Shown here one piece after another: positions 17,389-25,721 of a stretch of DNA of 64,000 nucleotides. The first letter of the stretch is position 1, and every line of letters begins with the position of its first letter. The stretch covers positions 62,001 through 126,000 of the forward strand of contig DASVCW010000001.1 of assembly GCA_036381435.1 (NCBI GenBank). Reading direction: 5' to 3'. Below the pieces are notes generated by a model. It did no database searches and had not been told where the DNA came from. It saw nothing but the letters and a program-made list of their open reading frames with translations. The translations under genes and the position numbers were made by a program. Source of the stretch: Fodinibius sp036381435 (GTDB lineage Bacteria > Bacteroidota > Rhodothermia > Balneolales > Balneolaceae).

Positions 17389-18912
17389 CTAAAACAAAGG
17401 GCTCCCCGTCATCTCTTCAGGCTGAGGAAGACCCATAAGTTTGAGGAGGGTAGGGGCAACATCAGCCAGAATACCATCTTTCATTTTGGTGATACCGGGT
17501 TTGTTAAGAATGAGCGCAGGAACCGGGGCTGTGGTATGAGCGGTGTGAGGCTGCCCATTTTCTTTTATCATACAATCGGCATTTCCATGATCGGCGATAA
17601 TCAACATTTTGTAATCATATGCCAAAGCCACTTCAACCAGTTTTTTTAGCTGACGATCAATCGTCTCTACCGCTTTTATCGTGGCTTGCATATCCCCGGT
17701 ATGACCTACCATATCGGGATTGGCATAATTCAAAATACAAAGATGATTTTTGCCGGTGTTCAGCTGCGCACAAAGGGTATCAGTTACTTCCGGGGCGCTC
17801 ATTTCGGGCTGAAGGTCGTAAGTAGCCACTTGGGGACTCGGAATCAAAATGCGTTCTTCCCCTTTGAAGGGTGTTTCTTCACCGCCGTTAAAAAAGTAGG
17901 TAACATGGGGGTATTTTTCCGTCTCAGCGATTCGAAGCTGTTTGAGTCCGTGATTGCTTATCACTTCACCCAGTGTATTTCCAACGTGCAATGGGGGATA
18001 GGCAACGTTTACATGCTCGAAAGCATCATCATAAGCAGTGAAAGTTAGATAATGCAGGTTGAGATTTTTCTCAACCTCGAATTCATCAAACCCTTCTTCG
18101 GTGAATGCACGGGTGATTTGTCGTGCGCGATCCCCCCGGAAATTGTAAAAGATAACGACATCATTTTCTCCTATCCGGGCTCCGGGTGATGGATTAATCA
18201 GCTTTGGTTTGATGAATTCATCGGTGATTCCTTCGTCGTAAGAAAACTGAACGGCTTTTTTAGGGTCATCAAACTGCTCACCCTTGCCATAAACCAAAAG
18301 GTCATAGGCCTGCTTAGTGCGCTGCCAGCGGTTATCGCGATCCATTGCATAATATCGTCCTACGATTGAGGCGATCTCACCTGCACCTGTTTTTTCTGCC
18401 TGTTGTTTGAATTCCTGAATGTATTCAATCCCGCCCTGTGGAGAAGTGTCCCGTCCGTCAGTGAAAGCATGGATATAGGTATTTTCAACTCCGGCGGATT
18501 TGGCAAGTTCGAGAAGGGCAAAAAGGTGGTTGTTGTGGCTATGGACGCCGCCATCGGAAAAAAGTCCCATGATATGAAGACTTCCTTTTTCCACGGCCTT
18601 TTTAACGGCAGTAACTAAGGTTTGATTTTCAAAAAAACTGTCGCTTTTAATATCATTGTTGAGGCGCGTTAATTCCTGGGGAACAATGCGCCCCGCCCCT
18701 ATATTCAAATGGCCTACTTCAGAATTGCCAAACTGTCCTTTGGGTAGGCCTACATCTTGCCCTCCTGCAGAAAGTTTTGAGTGGGGATAATTCTTGAAAA
18801 GAGAATCTATAAAAGGCTTTTTTGCCTTGTCAATAGCGCTTACTTCAGGATTTTTGGCCAAACCATAACCATCCAGAATAACCAGAAGCGCTTTTGAAAT
18901 CGTGTCAGGCAA
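17389..18912 (-). CDS. gpmI: 2,3-bisphosphoglycerate-independent phosphoglycerate mutase
   Basis: A 507-residue cofactor-independent mutase that interconverts 3- and 2-phosphoglycerate in glycolysis and gluconeogenesis. The metal-binding D14 lies in VILDGYGL and the catalytic serine S64 in FGNSEVGHLN. Further signature segments are FTDGRDTSP, GRYYAMDRDNRW and IADHGNADCMI (metal ligands). The length is normal for the family. It starts 3 bp after the rpsT stop, so it is transcribed from the rpsT promoter. Its stop codon (complement of 17389-17391) nearly touches the right end of the MITE-like element. Confidence 0.97.
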   Translation of the reverse strand: MPDTISKALLVILDGYGLAKNPEVSAIDKAKKPFIDSLFKNYPHSKLSAGGQDVGLPKGQFGNSEVGHLNIGAGRIVPQELTRLNNDIKSDSFFENQTLVTAVKKAVEKGSLHIMGLFSDGGVHSHNNHLFALLELAKSAGVENTYIHAFTDGRDTSPQGGIEYIQEFKQQAEKTGAGEIASIVGRYYAMDRDNRWQRTKQAYDLLVYGKGEQFDDPKKAVQFSYDEGITDEFIKPKLINPSPGARIGENDVVIFYNFRGDRARQITRAFTEEGFDEFEVEKNLNLHYLTFTAYDDAFEHVNVAYPPLHVGNTLGEVISNHGLKQLRIAETEKYPHVTYFFNGGEETPFKGEERILIPSPQVATYDLQPEMSAPEVTDTLCAQLNTGKNHLCILNYANPDMVGHTGDMQATIKAVETIDRQLKKLVEVALAYDYKMLIIADHGNADCMIKENGQPHTAHTTAPVPALILNKPGITKMKDGILADVAPTLLKLMGLPQPEEMTGSPLF

Positions 18913-18914
18913 GA

Positions 18915-19166
18915 CTACAGATTATTTACGTGCTTCGCCAGTTTCGACTTTCGGTGGGCAGCTCGGTTCGGATGAATCAAGTTCTTGGTAGCCATTTTAT
19001 CAAGATAGGAGCTGGCTTTCTTGAATGCTTTTTCCGCTTCTTCTTTGTCGGTCGTTTCAAACACATTCTTGACCAGCGTTTTCATTTTAGAACGCTTAGC
19101 TTGATTTCGCTGGCGGCGGTTTTCGTTCTGACGTACCCGTTTAATGGCTGATTTATGTTGAGGCAT
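18915..19166 (-). CDS. rpsT: 30S ribosomal protein S20
   Basis: An 83-residue, strongly basic, helical protein (MPQHKSAIKRVRQNENRRQRN at the start, HPNRAAHRKSKLAKH at the end) that binds 16S rRNA in the 30S subunit. Length and pattern are typical. It leads an operon with gpmI, which follows at a 2-bp gap, and has a good upstream promoter at 19238-19268. Confidence 0.96.
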   Translation of the reverse strand: MPQHKSAIKRVRQNENRRQRNQAKRSKMKTLVKNVFETTDKEEAEKAFKKASSYLDKMATKNLIHPNRAAHRKSKLAKHVNNL

Positions 19167-19237
19167 ATTTTTTTAAGAGTTTCTTAACAGTTCTTCAAAT
19201 TTATTTTTATCTTCTTCGCCCAAATTCAGAAAGAAGC

Positions 19238-19268
19238 CAAAGTTAAAATTTCTGAAATCATTAAACAA
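19238..19268 (-). promoter_or_regulatory. rpsT-gpmI promoter
   Basis: On the minus strand TTG (complement of 19266-19268), 20 bp, then TAACTTTG (complement of 19238-19245), an exact TAnnTTTG box. The predicted transcript has a leader of about 65 nt before rpsT. Confidence 0.65.
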
Positions 19269-19275
19269 GAAAACT

Positions 19276-19306
19276 TTGAAAAATTAATAAAAGTAAAGTA
19301 ATTTAG
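19276..19306 (+). promoter_or_regulatory. Possible cmk-rpsA promoter, divergent from rpsT
   Basis: TTG 19276-19278, 20 bp, then TAATTTAG 19299-19306, one mismatch from TAnnTTTG. A start shortly after would leave a leader of under 10 nt before the cmk ATG, so it is less certain. Confidence 0.35.
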
Positions 19307-19319
19307 GAGACTTTCCACA

Positions 19320-19976
19320 ATGATCATAGTGATCGACGGACCGGCAGGCTCCGGGAAAAGTACCACAGCCCGTGCTGTTGCCGATAAACTACAAGTTGAA
19401 TATCTCGATTCGGGAGCACTTTATCGAACAGTGACCCTGATTTATCTAGAAGCAGGGCGGGATGATAAAAAGTTCTTTCGTTTACTAAAACAAAAAAAGA
19501 TCTCGTTTCGTTACGCAGATAAGCAATTTGATGTCCAAATTGACGATGAGTGGGTAACAGACAAGCTTCGAATGGCTGATGTAGTTAAATATGTAAGTGA
19601 AGTTGCCGCTAAACCGCAAGTTCGAGCTTATGTAAACGAACTGATGCGCACGGTAGTTTGTGACGGAATATACATTGCTGAAGGCCGGGACCTGGGAACG
19701 GCTGTTTTCCCTGATGCAGACTTGAAGTTTTATATGTCGGCACAGTTGAATGAACGCGCACGCAGACGGTATGAAGAACGCAAAGCTATCAATCCGGATA
19801 TTACGCTTGAAGAAGTAGAGCAAAATATTTTGCAGCGGGATCGAAAAGATTCAAAACGAAAAGCGGATCCGTTGAAGAAAGCGGATGATGCAGTAGAAAT
19901 TGATACTACAAATGTAACTTTTGAGCAGCAGGTTGAACAAATTGCCTCAAAGGTGAAACATTTAATGGAAAGATAA
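19320..19976 (+). CDS. cmk: Cytidylate kinase
   Basis: A 218-residue CMP/dCMP kinase for pyrimidine nucleotide synthesis. The P-loop GPAGSGKST is at residues 7-15, followed by YLDSGALYRTVT (CMP-binding region). The ARGRDLGT-like motif appears as AEGRDLGTAVFPDA, and the lid and ADP-binding arginines are in QLNERARRRYEER. The start ATG at 19320 is supported by the immediate P-loop. It sits directly upstream of rpsA, the arrangement conserved in many bacteria. Confidence 0.96.
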   Translation: MIIVIDGPAGSGKSTTARAVADKLQVEYLDSGALYRTVTLIYLEAGRDDKKFFRLLKQKKISFRYADKQFDVQIDDEWVTDKLRMADVVKYVSEVAAKPQVRAYVNELMRTVVCDGIYIAEGRDLGTAVFPDADLKFYMSAQLNERARRRYEERKAINPDITLEEVEQNILQRDRKDSKRKADPLKKADDAVEIDTTNVTFEQQVEQIASKVKHLMER

Positions 19977-20079
19977 AGTAAAATTTTTCAAAGACTTAAA
20001 TCATAACCTTAACTTTAATCCCATTCCAGATCCTGAGTAGTCGGGAACGGAATGCGGTAATTTTAACTAAAAATAAATA

Positions 20080-22056
20080 ATGACCGAAGACCTAAAAAAA
20101 GAAGAAAACCGGGAAAAAGAAGAACAAACGACGGCTACGGAAACAGTTACTGAAGAGGCTACCGTTGATGTTGATCCTACCACAGAAGAAGAAGTTCGTG
20201 TAGAACCTGAAGCAGAAGAAATCGCATCGTTTTCGGGCGATTTGGAAGACGAAGAATCTTATACTTATGATCAGCTGCAAGCCGCATCCGAAGATTATAC
20301 GGATGAAGAGTTCCATGAGCTTGCAGAGATGTATGAAGATACACTCAATGAAATTGAAGAGAAGGAAATTGTAACAGGCCGGGTTGTTTCTGCCAACCAG
20401 GATTATGTGATTGTTGATATCGGCTTTAAATCCGAAGGAATTGTACACTCGAACGAATTTCCGAATGATGTATTAGAAAACCTGGCACCGGGTGATGAAG
20501 TGGATGTATTCCTTGATCAGGTTGAAGATCAGGAAGGGCAATTAATTCTGTCACGCCGTAAAGCGGATATTTTACATGCCTGGGAGACTATTGAACGGGC
20601 AGCCGAAACAGGCGAAGTTATTGAAGGTTACATCAAACGCCGTATTAAGGGCGGTATGGTTGCCGATATTTTAGGTATTGACGCCTTCTTGCCCGGTTCG
20701 CAAATTGATGTGCGTCCCGTGCGTGACTTTGACGCTTATGTAGGCAAAACGATGGAGTTCCAGGTAGTGAAACTCAACATGCACGTTGAAAATGTGGTTG
20801 TTTCACACCGTGCGCTTATTGAATCTGATCTTGAAGAACAGCGCGAAGAAATTCTTTCAACCATCGAAGAAGGACAGGTGCTCGAAGGTATCGTCAAAAA
20901 TATTACCGATTTCGGTGTCTTTATCGACCTCGGCGGTGTTGACGGCCTGCTTCACATCACCGACCTTTCATGGGGACGTGTAGATCACCCCGAAGAAATT
21001 GTTTCGCTCGACCAGCGCCTGAATGTTGCCGTTATCGATTATGATGAGGACAACAAGCGCGTTTCACTTGGACTCAAGCAGCTACAGCCGCACCCATGGG
21101 ATGAAATCGATCTCAAATATCCCGAGAACATCAAAGTTCAGGGCCGTGTTGTTTCAATCGCTGATTACGGTGCCTTTATTGAACTTGAAAAAGGTGTTGA
21201 AGGTCTTATCCACATCAGTGAAATGTCGTGGACACAGCACATCAAGCACCCGTCTCAATTAGTTAGCAAGGATGACATTATTGAGTGTGTAGTGCTGAAT
21301 GTAAATGATGCTGAGAAGAAAATTTCACTCGGTGTTAAGCAGCTTGAAAACGATCCCTGGGAAGAAATTGACGAACGTTATCCTGTTGGATCGAAGCACA
21401 AAGGAACTGTTCGAAACCTCACTAACTTCGGTGTGTTTGTTGAACTCGAGCCCGGCATTGACGGACTCATTCACATCAGTGACTTGAGCTGGACCAAGCA
21501 GATCAATCATCCGAATGAAATTATCGACAAGGATGAAGAGATTGACGTGGTAATTCTGGCTATCGATTTCGAAAACCGTCGAATTACACTCGGCCATAAG
21601 CAGATTGAAGATAACCCCTGGAAGCTGTTTGCCAACGAGCATGCGGCGACAGACAAGGTTGAAGGCGAAGTTACCAAAACCACCGATAAAGGCGTGTTTG
21701 TGAAACTTCCGCATAATCTTGAAGGCTTTATTCCTGCCCGTAAAATTGAAGACGGCGAACCGTCTGATTTTGCCGAAGGCGATAAGGTAGAGGCTTATGT
21801 TGCCGAACTGGATGAGACAAATAAGAGTATTACGCTCAGTCAGAATGAAAAAGATGTTAAGAAAGCTAAAAAATCTTCATCTAAAGCTAAGAAGCAGCAA
21901 GCATCTGAACCGCAACAAGGTGCTGCCACCTTGGGTGAAATGTCCGGACTTGCAGATCTGAAAGAGCAAATGGCTGCCAAAGAGAAGGAAGAAGCAGCTA
22001 AAAAAGCTCAAGAAGAGCAGTCTGATGAGACAGAAGACGGAGATGAAGAAGAGTAA
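20080..22056 (+). CDS. rpsA: 30S ribosomal protein S1
   Basis: A 658-residue protein with six S1 (OB-fold) RNA-binding repeats at about residues 92-160, 178-245, 265-335, 350-420, 437-508 and 523-590. The third to fifth share the tightly conserved 'GVF(I/V)(D/E)L..G(V/I)(D/E)GL(L/I)HI(T/S)(D/E)(L/M)SW' core. A Glu-rich N-terminal extension (about 85 residues) and a Lys/Glu-rich C-terminal tail are present, as usual for Bacteroidota S1. It helps mRNA recruitment to the 30S subunit, relevant here because Shine-Dalgarno sequences are weak. It lies about 100 bp downstream of cmk and is closed by a clear terminator. Confidence 0.96.
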   Translation: MTEDLKKEENREKEEQTTATETVTEEATVDVDPTTEEEVRVEPEAEEIASFSGDLEDEESYTYDQLQAASEDYTDEEFHELAEMYEDTLNEIEEKEIVTGRVVSANQDYVIVDIGFKSEGIVHSNEFPNDVLENLAPGDEVDVFLDQVEDQEGQLILSRRKADILHAWETIERAAETGEVIEGYIKRRIKGGMVADILGIDAFLPGSQIDVRPVRDFDAYVGKTMEFQVVKLNMHVENVVVSHRALIESDLEEQREEILSTIEEGQVLEGIVKNITDFGVFIDLGGVDGLLHITDLSWGRVDHPEEIVSLDQRLNVAVIDYDEDNKRVSLGLKQLQPHPWDEIDLKYPENIKVQGRVVSIADYGAFIELEKGVEGLIHISEMSWTQHIKHPSQLVSKDDIIECVVLNVNDAEKKISLGVKQLENDPWEEIDERYPVGSKHKGTVRNLTNFGVFVELEPGIDGLIHISDLSWTKQINHPNEIIDKDEEIDVVILAIDFENRRITLGHKQIEDNPWKLFANEHAATDKVEGEVTKTTDKGVFVKLPHNLEGFIPARKIEDGEPSDFAEGDKVEAYVAELDETNKSITLSQNEKDVKKAKKSSSKAKKQQASEPQQGAATLGEMSGLADLKEQMAAKEKEEAAKKAQEEQSDETEDGDEEE

Positions 22057-22084
22057 ATAGTTCTTCTTATTTAATCGCATTGAA

Positions 22085-22118
22085 AAGGCTCAGGGTTTTA
22101 AACCTTGAGCCTTTTTTG
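22085..22118 (+). terminator. Rho-independent terminator of cmk-rpsA
   Basis: AAGGCTCA pairs with TGAGCCTT (22085-22113, with additional GGT/ACC pairs), followed by a TTTTTT run. Confidence 0.9.
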
Positions 22119-22149
22119 TTAAAGAACTTTCCTGAAGCCAGAATATGTC

Positions 22150-22177
22150 ATGCTGTCCGCCAGCTGGCGGATCAGCA
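22150..22177. repeat. TCCGCCAGCTGGCGGA palindrome, copy 2
   Basis: Same 16-bp core as 4523-4538, extended here by ATGCT on the left and AGCAT on the right. Found just downstream of the rpsA terminator. Confidence 0.7.
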
Positions 22178-22304
22178 TCTGTAGCTAATTATTCTTTAGA
22201 AGCTGTTAATAAGATTTCTGTTTGTAGATTCTGGAATAAATTCAGGATGACATCATCAGGTTGAACTAGAAATGTAGGAATCAAGAAAAGATTTAATAAA
22301 TATA

Positions 22305-22378
22305 GGCTGGCGCGAGCGTCCCGCTCGTGCCTAATTATTGGTAATTTTATTACTCGGTACAAGCGAGATGCTTGCACC
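22305..22378. repeat. REP-like pair of hairpins
   Basis: GGCGCGAGCG..CGCTCGTGCC (about 22309-22331) and GGTACAAGC..GCTTGCACC (22356-22378) are two hairpins about 25 bp apart. Paired short palindromes of this type are the usual substrates of REP-associated transposases, but no such transposase gene is present in the window. Confidence 0.6.
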
Positions 22379-22536
22379 AGTAGAGCCAGTTGAATTGTGA
22401 AAAATTCGCATCAATAGCGCAGGAATTAATTCGCTATTAGTGATTAAGCTTTTTTCAAGACATCACAAGTTACCCCGATAATCGGGGCGATATTTTGGGT
22501 TCAAAGGTTTCTACCTGTTCTGATTTGTGGCAAAAA

Positions 22537-23544
22537 TCACGGCACCTGAACAGTTCCCATAATCTTCTCAACCAGATCTTCGGAAGTGATATTTTCTGCT
22601 TCAGCCTCAAAGGTGGGCATGATGCGGTGACGAAGCACATCCATAGCGATGATGCGTACATCTTCAGGCGTAACATAAGCGCGGTGTTCCATAAAAGCAT
22701 GAGCGCGAGCGGCCAGATTCAGGTTGATGGAAGCTCGTGGCGAAGCACCGAAGTTGATAAGTTCAGAAAGATCATCCAGCTTATACTTTTCAGGGTTCCG
22801 GGTAGCAAAAACCAGGTCGATGATATACTGTTCAACCTTTTCATCAATATAAATTTGGTTGACCACCTCACGGGCTTCCAGTACTTTTTCTGTGGTAATA
22901 ACAGGTTTTAGTTCACCCTTTTTTCCGGTTTTTGCCATTCGCCGCATAATTTCGAGCTCTTCGTCTTCACTCGGGTAACCGATTTTTATCTTCATCATAA
23001 AGCGGTCGACCTGTGCTTCCGGCAGGGGATAGGTTCCTTCCTGTTCAACCGGGTTTTGAGTAGCCAATACGAGGAACGGTTCATCCAGCCCATACGTTGT
23101 TTCACCGATTGTAACCTGGAGCTCCTGCATCGCTTCGAGCAGGGCACTCTGTACTTTGGCAGGCGAACGGTTGATTTCATCCGCAAGAATGATGTTCGCG
23201 AAAATGGGTCCTTTTTTAACCGTGAATTCCGCTTCTTTTTGATTATAAATCAGCGTCCCGATCAAGTCGGCGGGGAGCAAATCAGGTGTAAACTGCAGAC
23301 GCTGGAATTTGGTGTTAATCACCCGTGCCAGCGATGAAACCGTAAGTGTTTTAGCCAGGCCGGGAACGCCTTCAAGAAGCACATGCCCGTCTGCCAAAAG
23401 CCCGATGAGCAGGCGATCAATCATGTAGCGTTGGCCTACAATTACTTTATTCAGTTCCGAATAAATTTCTTCAATAAAGGTGCTGGATGAAGCGATTTTT
23501 TCTTCCAGTGCTTGCATATCCACAGAGGTTGATGTAGTTGGCAT
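22537..23544 (-). CDS. MoxR-family AAA+ ATPase
   Basis: A 335-residue AAA+ chaperone-like ATPase. Walker A is EGVPGLAKTL near residues 58-67, Walker B is ILADEINRSPAK, and sensor-1 is VLATQNPVEQEGTYPLPEAQ. A winged AAA lid completes the protein, with SPRASINLNLAARAHA and RHRIMPTF at the end. MoxR proteins usually act with DUF58/VWA partners in maturation of extracytoplasmic complexes. Here no DUF58 or VWA gene is adjacent, so the partner is unknown. It is divergent from uppP. Confidence 0.93.
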   Translation of the reverse strand: MPTTSTSVDMQALEEKIASSSTFIEEIYSELNKVIVGQRYMIDRLLIGLLADGHVLLEGVPGLAKTLTVSSLARVINTKFQRLQFTPDLLPADLIGTLIYNQKEAEFTVKKGPIFANIILADEINRSPAKVQSALLEAMQELQVTIGETTYGLDEPFLVLATQNPVEQEGTYPLPEAQVDRFMMKIKIGYPSEDEELEIMRRMAKTGKKGELKPVITTEKVLEAREVVNQIYIDEKVEQYIIDLVFATRNPEKYKLDDLSELINFGASPRASINLNLAARAHAFMEHRAYVTPEDVRIIAMDVLRHRIMPTFEAEAENITSEDLVEKIMGTVQVP

Positions 23545-23623
23545 ACCAAAAATAATTGATTTAGAATTTGATTAAGTAATAGCTATTTTCATCGCAGAAA
23601 ATTTTAACGTGCTAAGTTAATAA

Positions 23624-24439
23624 ATGGAACTCATAGATTCTTTTTTATTAGGACTCCTTCAGGGGATCACCGAATTTTTACCGATTAGCAGCTCTGGCCA
23701 CCTTGTTTTGGGTGAAGCGTTTCTGGGAGGCGAAGTTGATAAAAACATCACCTTCGAAGTAGTAGTTCATTTCGGTACCCTGTGCAGTATTGTAGTTTAT
23801 TATCATGAAAAGTTAAGAGATATACTAAGTTCAATCTGGAGTCTGTTACGCAATCCCGGTGAATTTTCTAATAAAGCAGCTAGTGATAGTAACATCAAAC
23901 TTGCAGGATTTATTTTGTTGAGCCTGATTCCTGCTGTTATTGTCGGGTTGACTATGAGAGAAGCCATTAAAGATATATTTCTCAACCCGTTTATGGTTTC
24001 CATCATGCTGTTAATTACCGGCGTGATTTTATTCGCCACCCGTTTTCGCGATTTTTTCACAAAACATTTATCCGCTAAAAGCGCCTTTATCATTGGGTTG
24101 GCACAAGCTGTTGCTATTATACCGGGTATCAGCCGGTCCGGTTCAACCATTTCAATGGGGCTTTATTTAGGCGTTAAACGAGAAGAAATTGCCAACTTTT
24201 CATTTTTGATGGTCATTCCCGTTTACATCGGTGCCATGTTGCTTAAGGTAATAGATATGATTGCATTAGGCATACCACCGGCCGCACTTTTGAACCTGTT
24301 TATCGGGTTTGTGGCCTCCTTTATTTCAGGTTATTTTGCCCTGAAATATTTGATCATCTTTCTTCAAAGCAAAGGCATTGATCCTTTTGCCTGGTACTGC
24401 TGGGCGGTAGGCATCGCCGGATTGATTTACTTTTGGTGA
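23624..24439 (+). CDS. uppP: Undecaprenyl-diphosphatase UppP (BacA)
   Basis: A 271-residue integral membrane phosphatase with about eight helices. It recycles undecaprenyl pyrophosphate to the monophosphate carrier for peptidoglycan and surface glycans. The two signature motifs are present: the Glu/Ser-rich loop GITEFLPISSSGHLVLGEAF at residues 14-33 and PGISRSGSTISMG at about 166-178. The start ATG at 23624 leads straight into the first helix. It is divergent from moxR. Confidence 0.97.
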   Translation: MELIDSFLLGLLQGITEFLPISSSGHLVLGEAFLGGEVDKNITFEVVVHFGTLCSIVVYYHEKLRDILSSIWSLLRNPGEFSNKAASDSNIKLAGFILLSLIPAVIVGLTMREAIKDIFLNPFMVSIMLLITGVILFATRFRDFFTKHLSAKSAFIIGLAQAVAIIPGISRSGSTISMGLYLGVKREEIANFSFLMVIPVYIGAMLLKVIDMIALGIPPAALLNLFIGFVASFISGYFALKYLIIFLQSKGIDPFAWYCWAVGIAGLIYFW

Positions 24440-24475
24440 TATATTGAGTGAGTAAGGAAAGCCTGTTTTTTTACT

Positions 24476-24607
24476 CCTAAATACCCTAAAGGAGACTTTT
24501 GAGATTCCTTTATTAAAGATAATTCCCTTTAGTGAATGGCCATTCACAGGTAAGGATTTACTCTTCATTTCAAGCAGCAGCAAGTCCCCTTTTAGGGGAT
24601 TTAGGGG
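24476..24607 (-). mobile_element. MITE-like element, copy 2 (inverted)
   Basis: Ends are CCTAAATACCCTAAAGGAGA (24476) and the near-inverse GTCCCCTTTTAGGGGATTTA (24584 onward). On the minus strand it contains the same GGACTTGCTGCTGCTTGAAA core as 17256-17382, then diverges in the centre. The length is about 132 bp. No transposase is encoded. Confidence 0.7.
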
Positions 24608-24775
24608 TTGAAGCGCTACAAAGTAAAAAATGCTTGTCAATAGGTTTATGAAATATTATTTGATCGCTATAAAAAGAGTTGATCGCTGACGACTGAAAGC
24701 TGCCAACTATTCAGCCAAAAAAACAGTATTTCCAGTTGATGGCGTTTTTAATTTTATCTACCTTTCCCCCGGCTT

Positions 24776-24783
24776 TAGATTTG
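24776..24783 (+). promoter_or_regulatory. Possible -7 box of the nuoJK transcript
   Basis: TAGATTTG fits TAnnTTTG exactly and is well placed upstream of nuoJ, but no TTG is found 20 bp upstream. Confidence 0.35.
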
Positions 24784-24811
24784 AGGAAGGCCGCTAAACA
24801 AATTGCCCAAT

Positions 24812-25333
24812 ATGATTACGTATTTATTTATTTTTCTGGCTGTTTTGGCCGTTGCATCTGCGCTTGCTGTAGTAATCAGTAAAAACACCGTAAACAGTGC
24901 TCTGTTTCTGGTTCTCAATCTGATTTCAATTGCGGGAGTTTACTTACTCCTACAGGCTCAGTTTTTGGCGATAATACAGGTTTTGGTGTACGCAGGTGCC
25001 ATTATGGTGCTGTTTTTGTTTGTGATTATGCTACTCAATGTGGATGAGGAAGAAAGTCTGTTTGACAAGTTCCGCATCAAATATTTTGTGGCCTTTTTGT
25101 TGGGAGTTGCCGTGTTTTCCCAAATTATTTACAGTATCGGAAATTTGTCGGGCGCCTTGCCAACCGTTTCACCCGATATGGCTGAAGTCGGAACGGTAGA
25201 GGCTGTGGGTGAAGTTCTTTTTACAAAATATCTGTTGCCATTTGAGCTGACGGCCATCTTGCTAACTGCCGCCATTGTGGGCGCGCTTATCGTAGCACAA
25301 CATAAAATTAAACCGGGAGTAGGAAATGATTAG
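24812..25333 (+). CDS. nuoJ: NADH-quinone oxidoreductase subunit J
   Basis: A 173-residue membrane subunit of respiratory complex I with five predicted helices, located in the proton-pumping arm next to NuoK. It has the family pattern VSALAVVISKNTVNSALFLV and the helix-3 region VLVYAGAIMVLFLFVIMLLN, which contains the pi-bulge-forming segment. An in-frame TTG exists three codons earlier at 24803, but ATG 24812 (MITYLF) fits the usual N-terminus. It overlaps nuoK by 8 bp. The other complex I genes (nuoA-I) are not upstream here. Confidence 0.93.
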   Translation: MITYLFIFLAVLAVASALAVVISKNTVNSALFLVLNLISIAGVYLLLQAQFLAIIQVLVYAGAIMVLFLFVIMLLNVDEEESLFDKFRIKYFVAFLLGVAVFSQIIYSIGNLSGALPTVSPDMAEVGTVEAVGEVLFTKYLLPFELTAILLTAAIVGALIVAQHKIKPGVGND

Positions 25334-25628
25334 TATAGATTGGTTTTTGGCACTCAGCGCTGTTTTATTTTGTATCGGTTTGGTAGGTGTTTTGATCCGT
25401 AAAAATGCGATCGTCATTTTTATGTGTGTTGAATTGATGTTGAACGCTGTAAACCTGACGTTGCTCTCCTTCAGCAGTCACTACGGTAACATTGATGGGC
25501 AAATCCTGGTATTCTTTGCCTTGGCGGTAGCTGCCGCTGAAGCAGTGGTGGGCTTGGCCATCATTATCGCTATATTCCGAAATAACCTTTCTGTTGATAT
25601 CAGCGATATCAATTTACTTCGCTGGTAA
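25326..25628 (+). CDS. nuoK: NADH-quinone oxidoreductase subunit K
   Basis: A 100-residue, three-helix subunit of complex I. The conserved membrane glutamates used in proton transfer are visible in FMCVELMLNAVNL (about residue 36) and AAAEAVVGLAI (about residue 72). Its ATG lies inside the end of nuoJ (8-bp overlap), indicating translational coupling. The expected next gene, nuoL, is displaced by about 2.7 kb. Confidence 0.96.
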   Translation: MISIDWFLALSAVLFCIGLVGVLIRKNAIVIFMCVELMLNAVNLTLLSFSSHYGNIDGQILVFFALAVAAAEAVVGLAIIIAIFRNNLSVDISDINLLRW

Positions 25629-25653
25629 GTAAAAAAGAGCGATCATTCTGTCC

Positions 25654-25721
25654 CACTAACTGGTGGATCTTAACCTTCTGTAAATAGTTATAACTAGCGC
25701 AGAAATTTAAGTTATGCGCTT
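25654..25721 (+). other. Possible upstream recombination site before the DUF1232 gene
   Basis: The sequence ends in AAGTTATGC (GTTATGC at 25711-25717) just 4 bp before ATG 25722, with CACTAAC at 25654-25660 on the left. The two 7-mers resemble the R'' (RYYYAAC) and R' (GTTRRRY) boxes of an integron attC site about 64 bp long, though each deviates from consensus. A local stem AGCGCA/TGCGCT is at 25696-25720. This is weak evidence and is discussed as a finding. Confidence 0.25.

Larger units (their letters stand above)
22119..22536. other. Gene-free gap filled with palindromic repeats
   Basis: A 418-bp spacer between convergent rpsA and moxR. It contains a second TCCGCCAGCTGGCGGA palindrome with extended ATGCT/AGCAT arms (22150-22177), a REP-like hairpin pair (22305-22378) and a near-perfect CCCCGATAATCGGGG stem (22473-22487) that could end moxR transcription. 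No gene seen. Confidence 0.7.
24440..24811. other. Gap between uppP and nuoJ: MITE-like element and possible promoter
   Basis: About 370 bp. The first part carries the inverted MITE-like copy (24476-24607). The final part has TAGATTTG (24776-24783), an exact TAnnTTTG -7 box about 29 bp before the nuoJ ATG, but with no clear -33 TTG. No coding frame other than a repeat-derived one on the minus strand. Confidence 0.6.

Noticed and set aside
23547..23554. CAAAAATA box as a moxR promoter
   Set aside because: It fits TAnnTTTG on the minus strand but lies 3 bp before the ATG and has no TTG 20 bp upstream.
24326..24640. A 104-residue minus-strand frame overlapping uppP's end
   Set aside because: It is created by the inverted copy of the same repeat and the uppP antisense strand.
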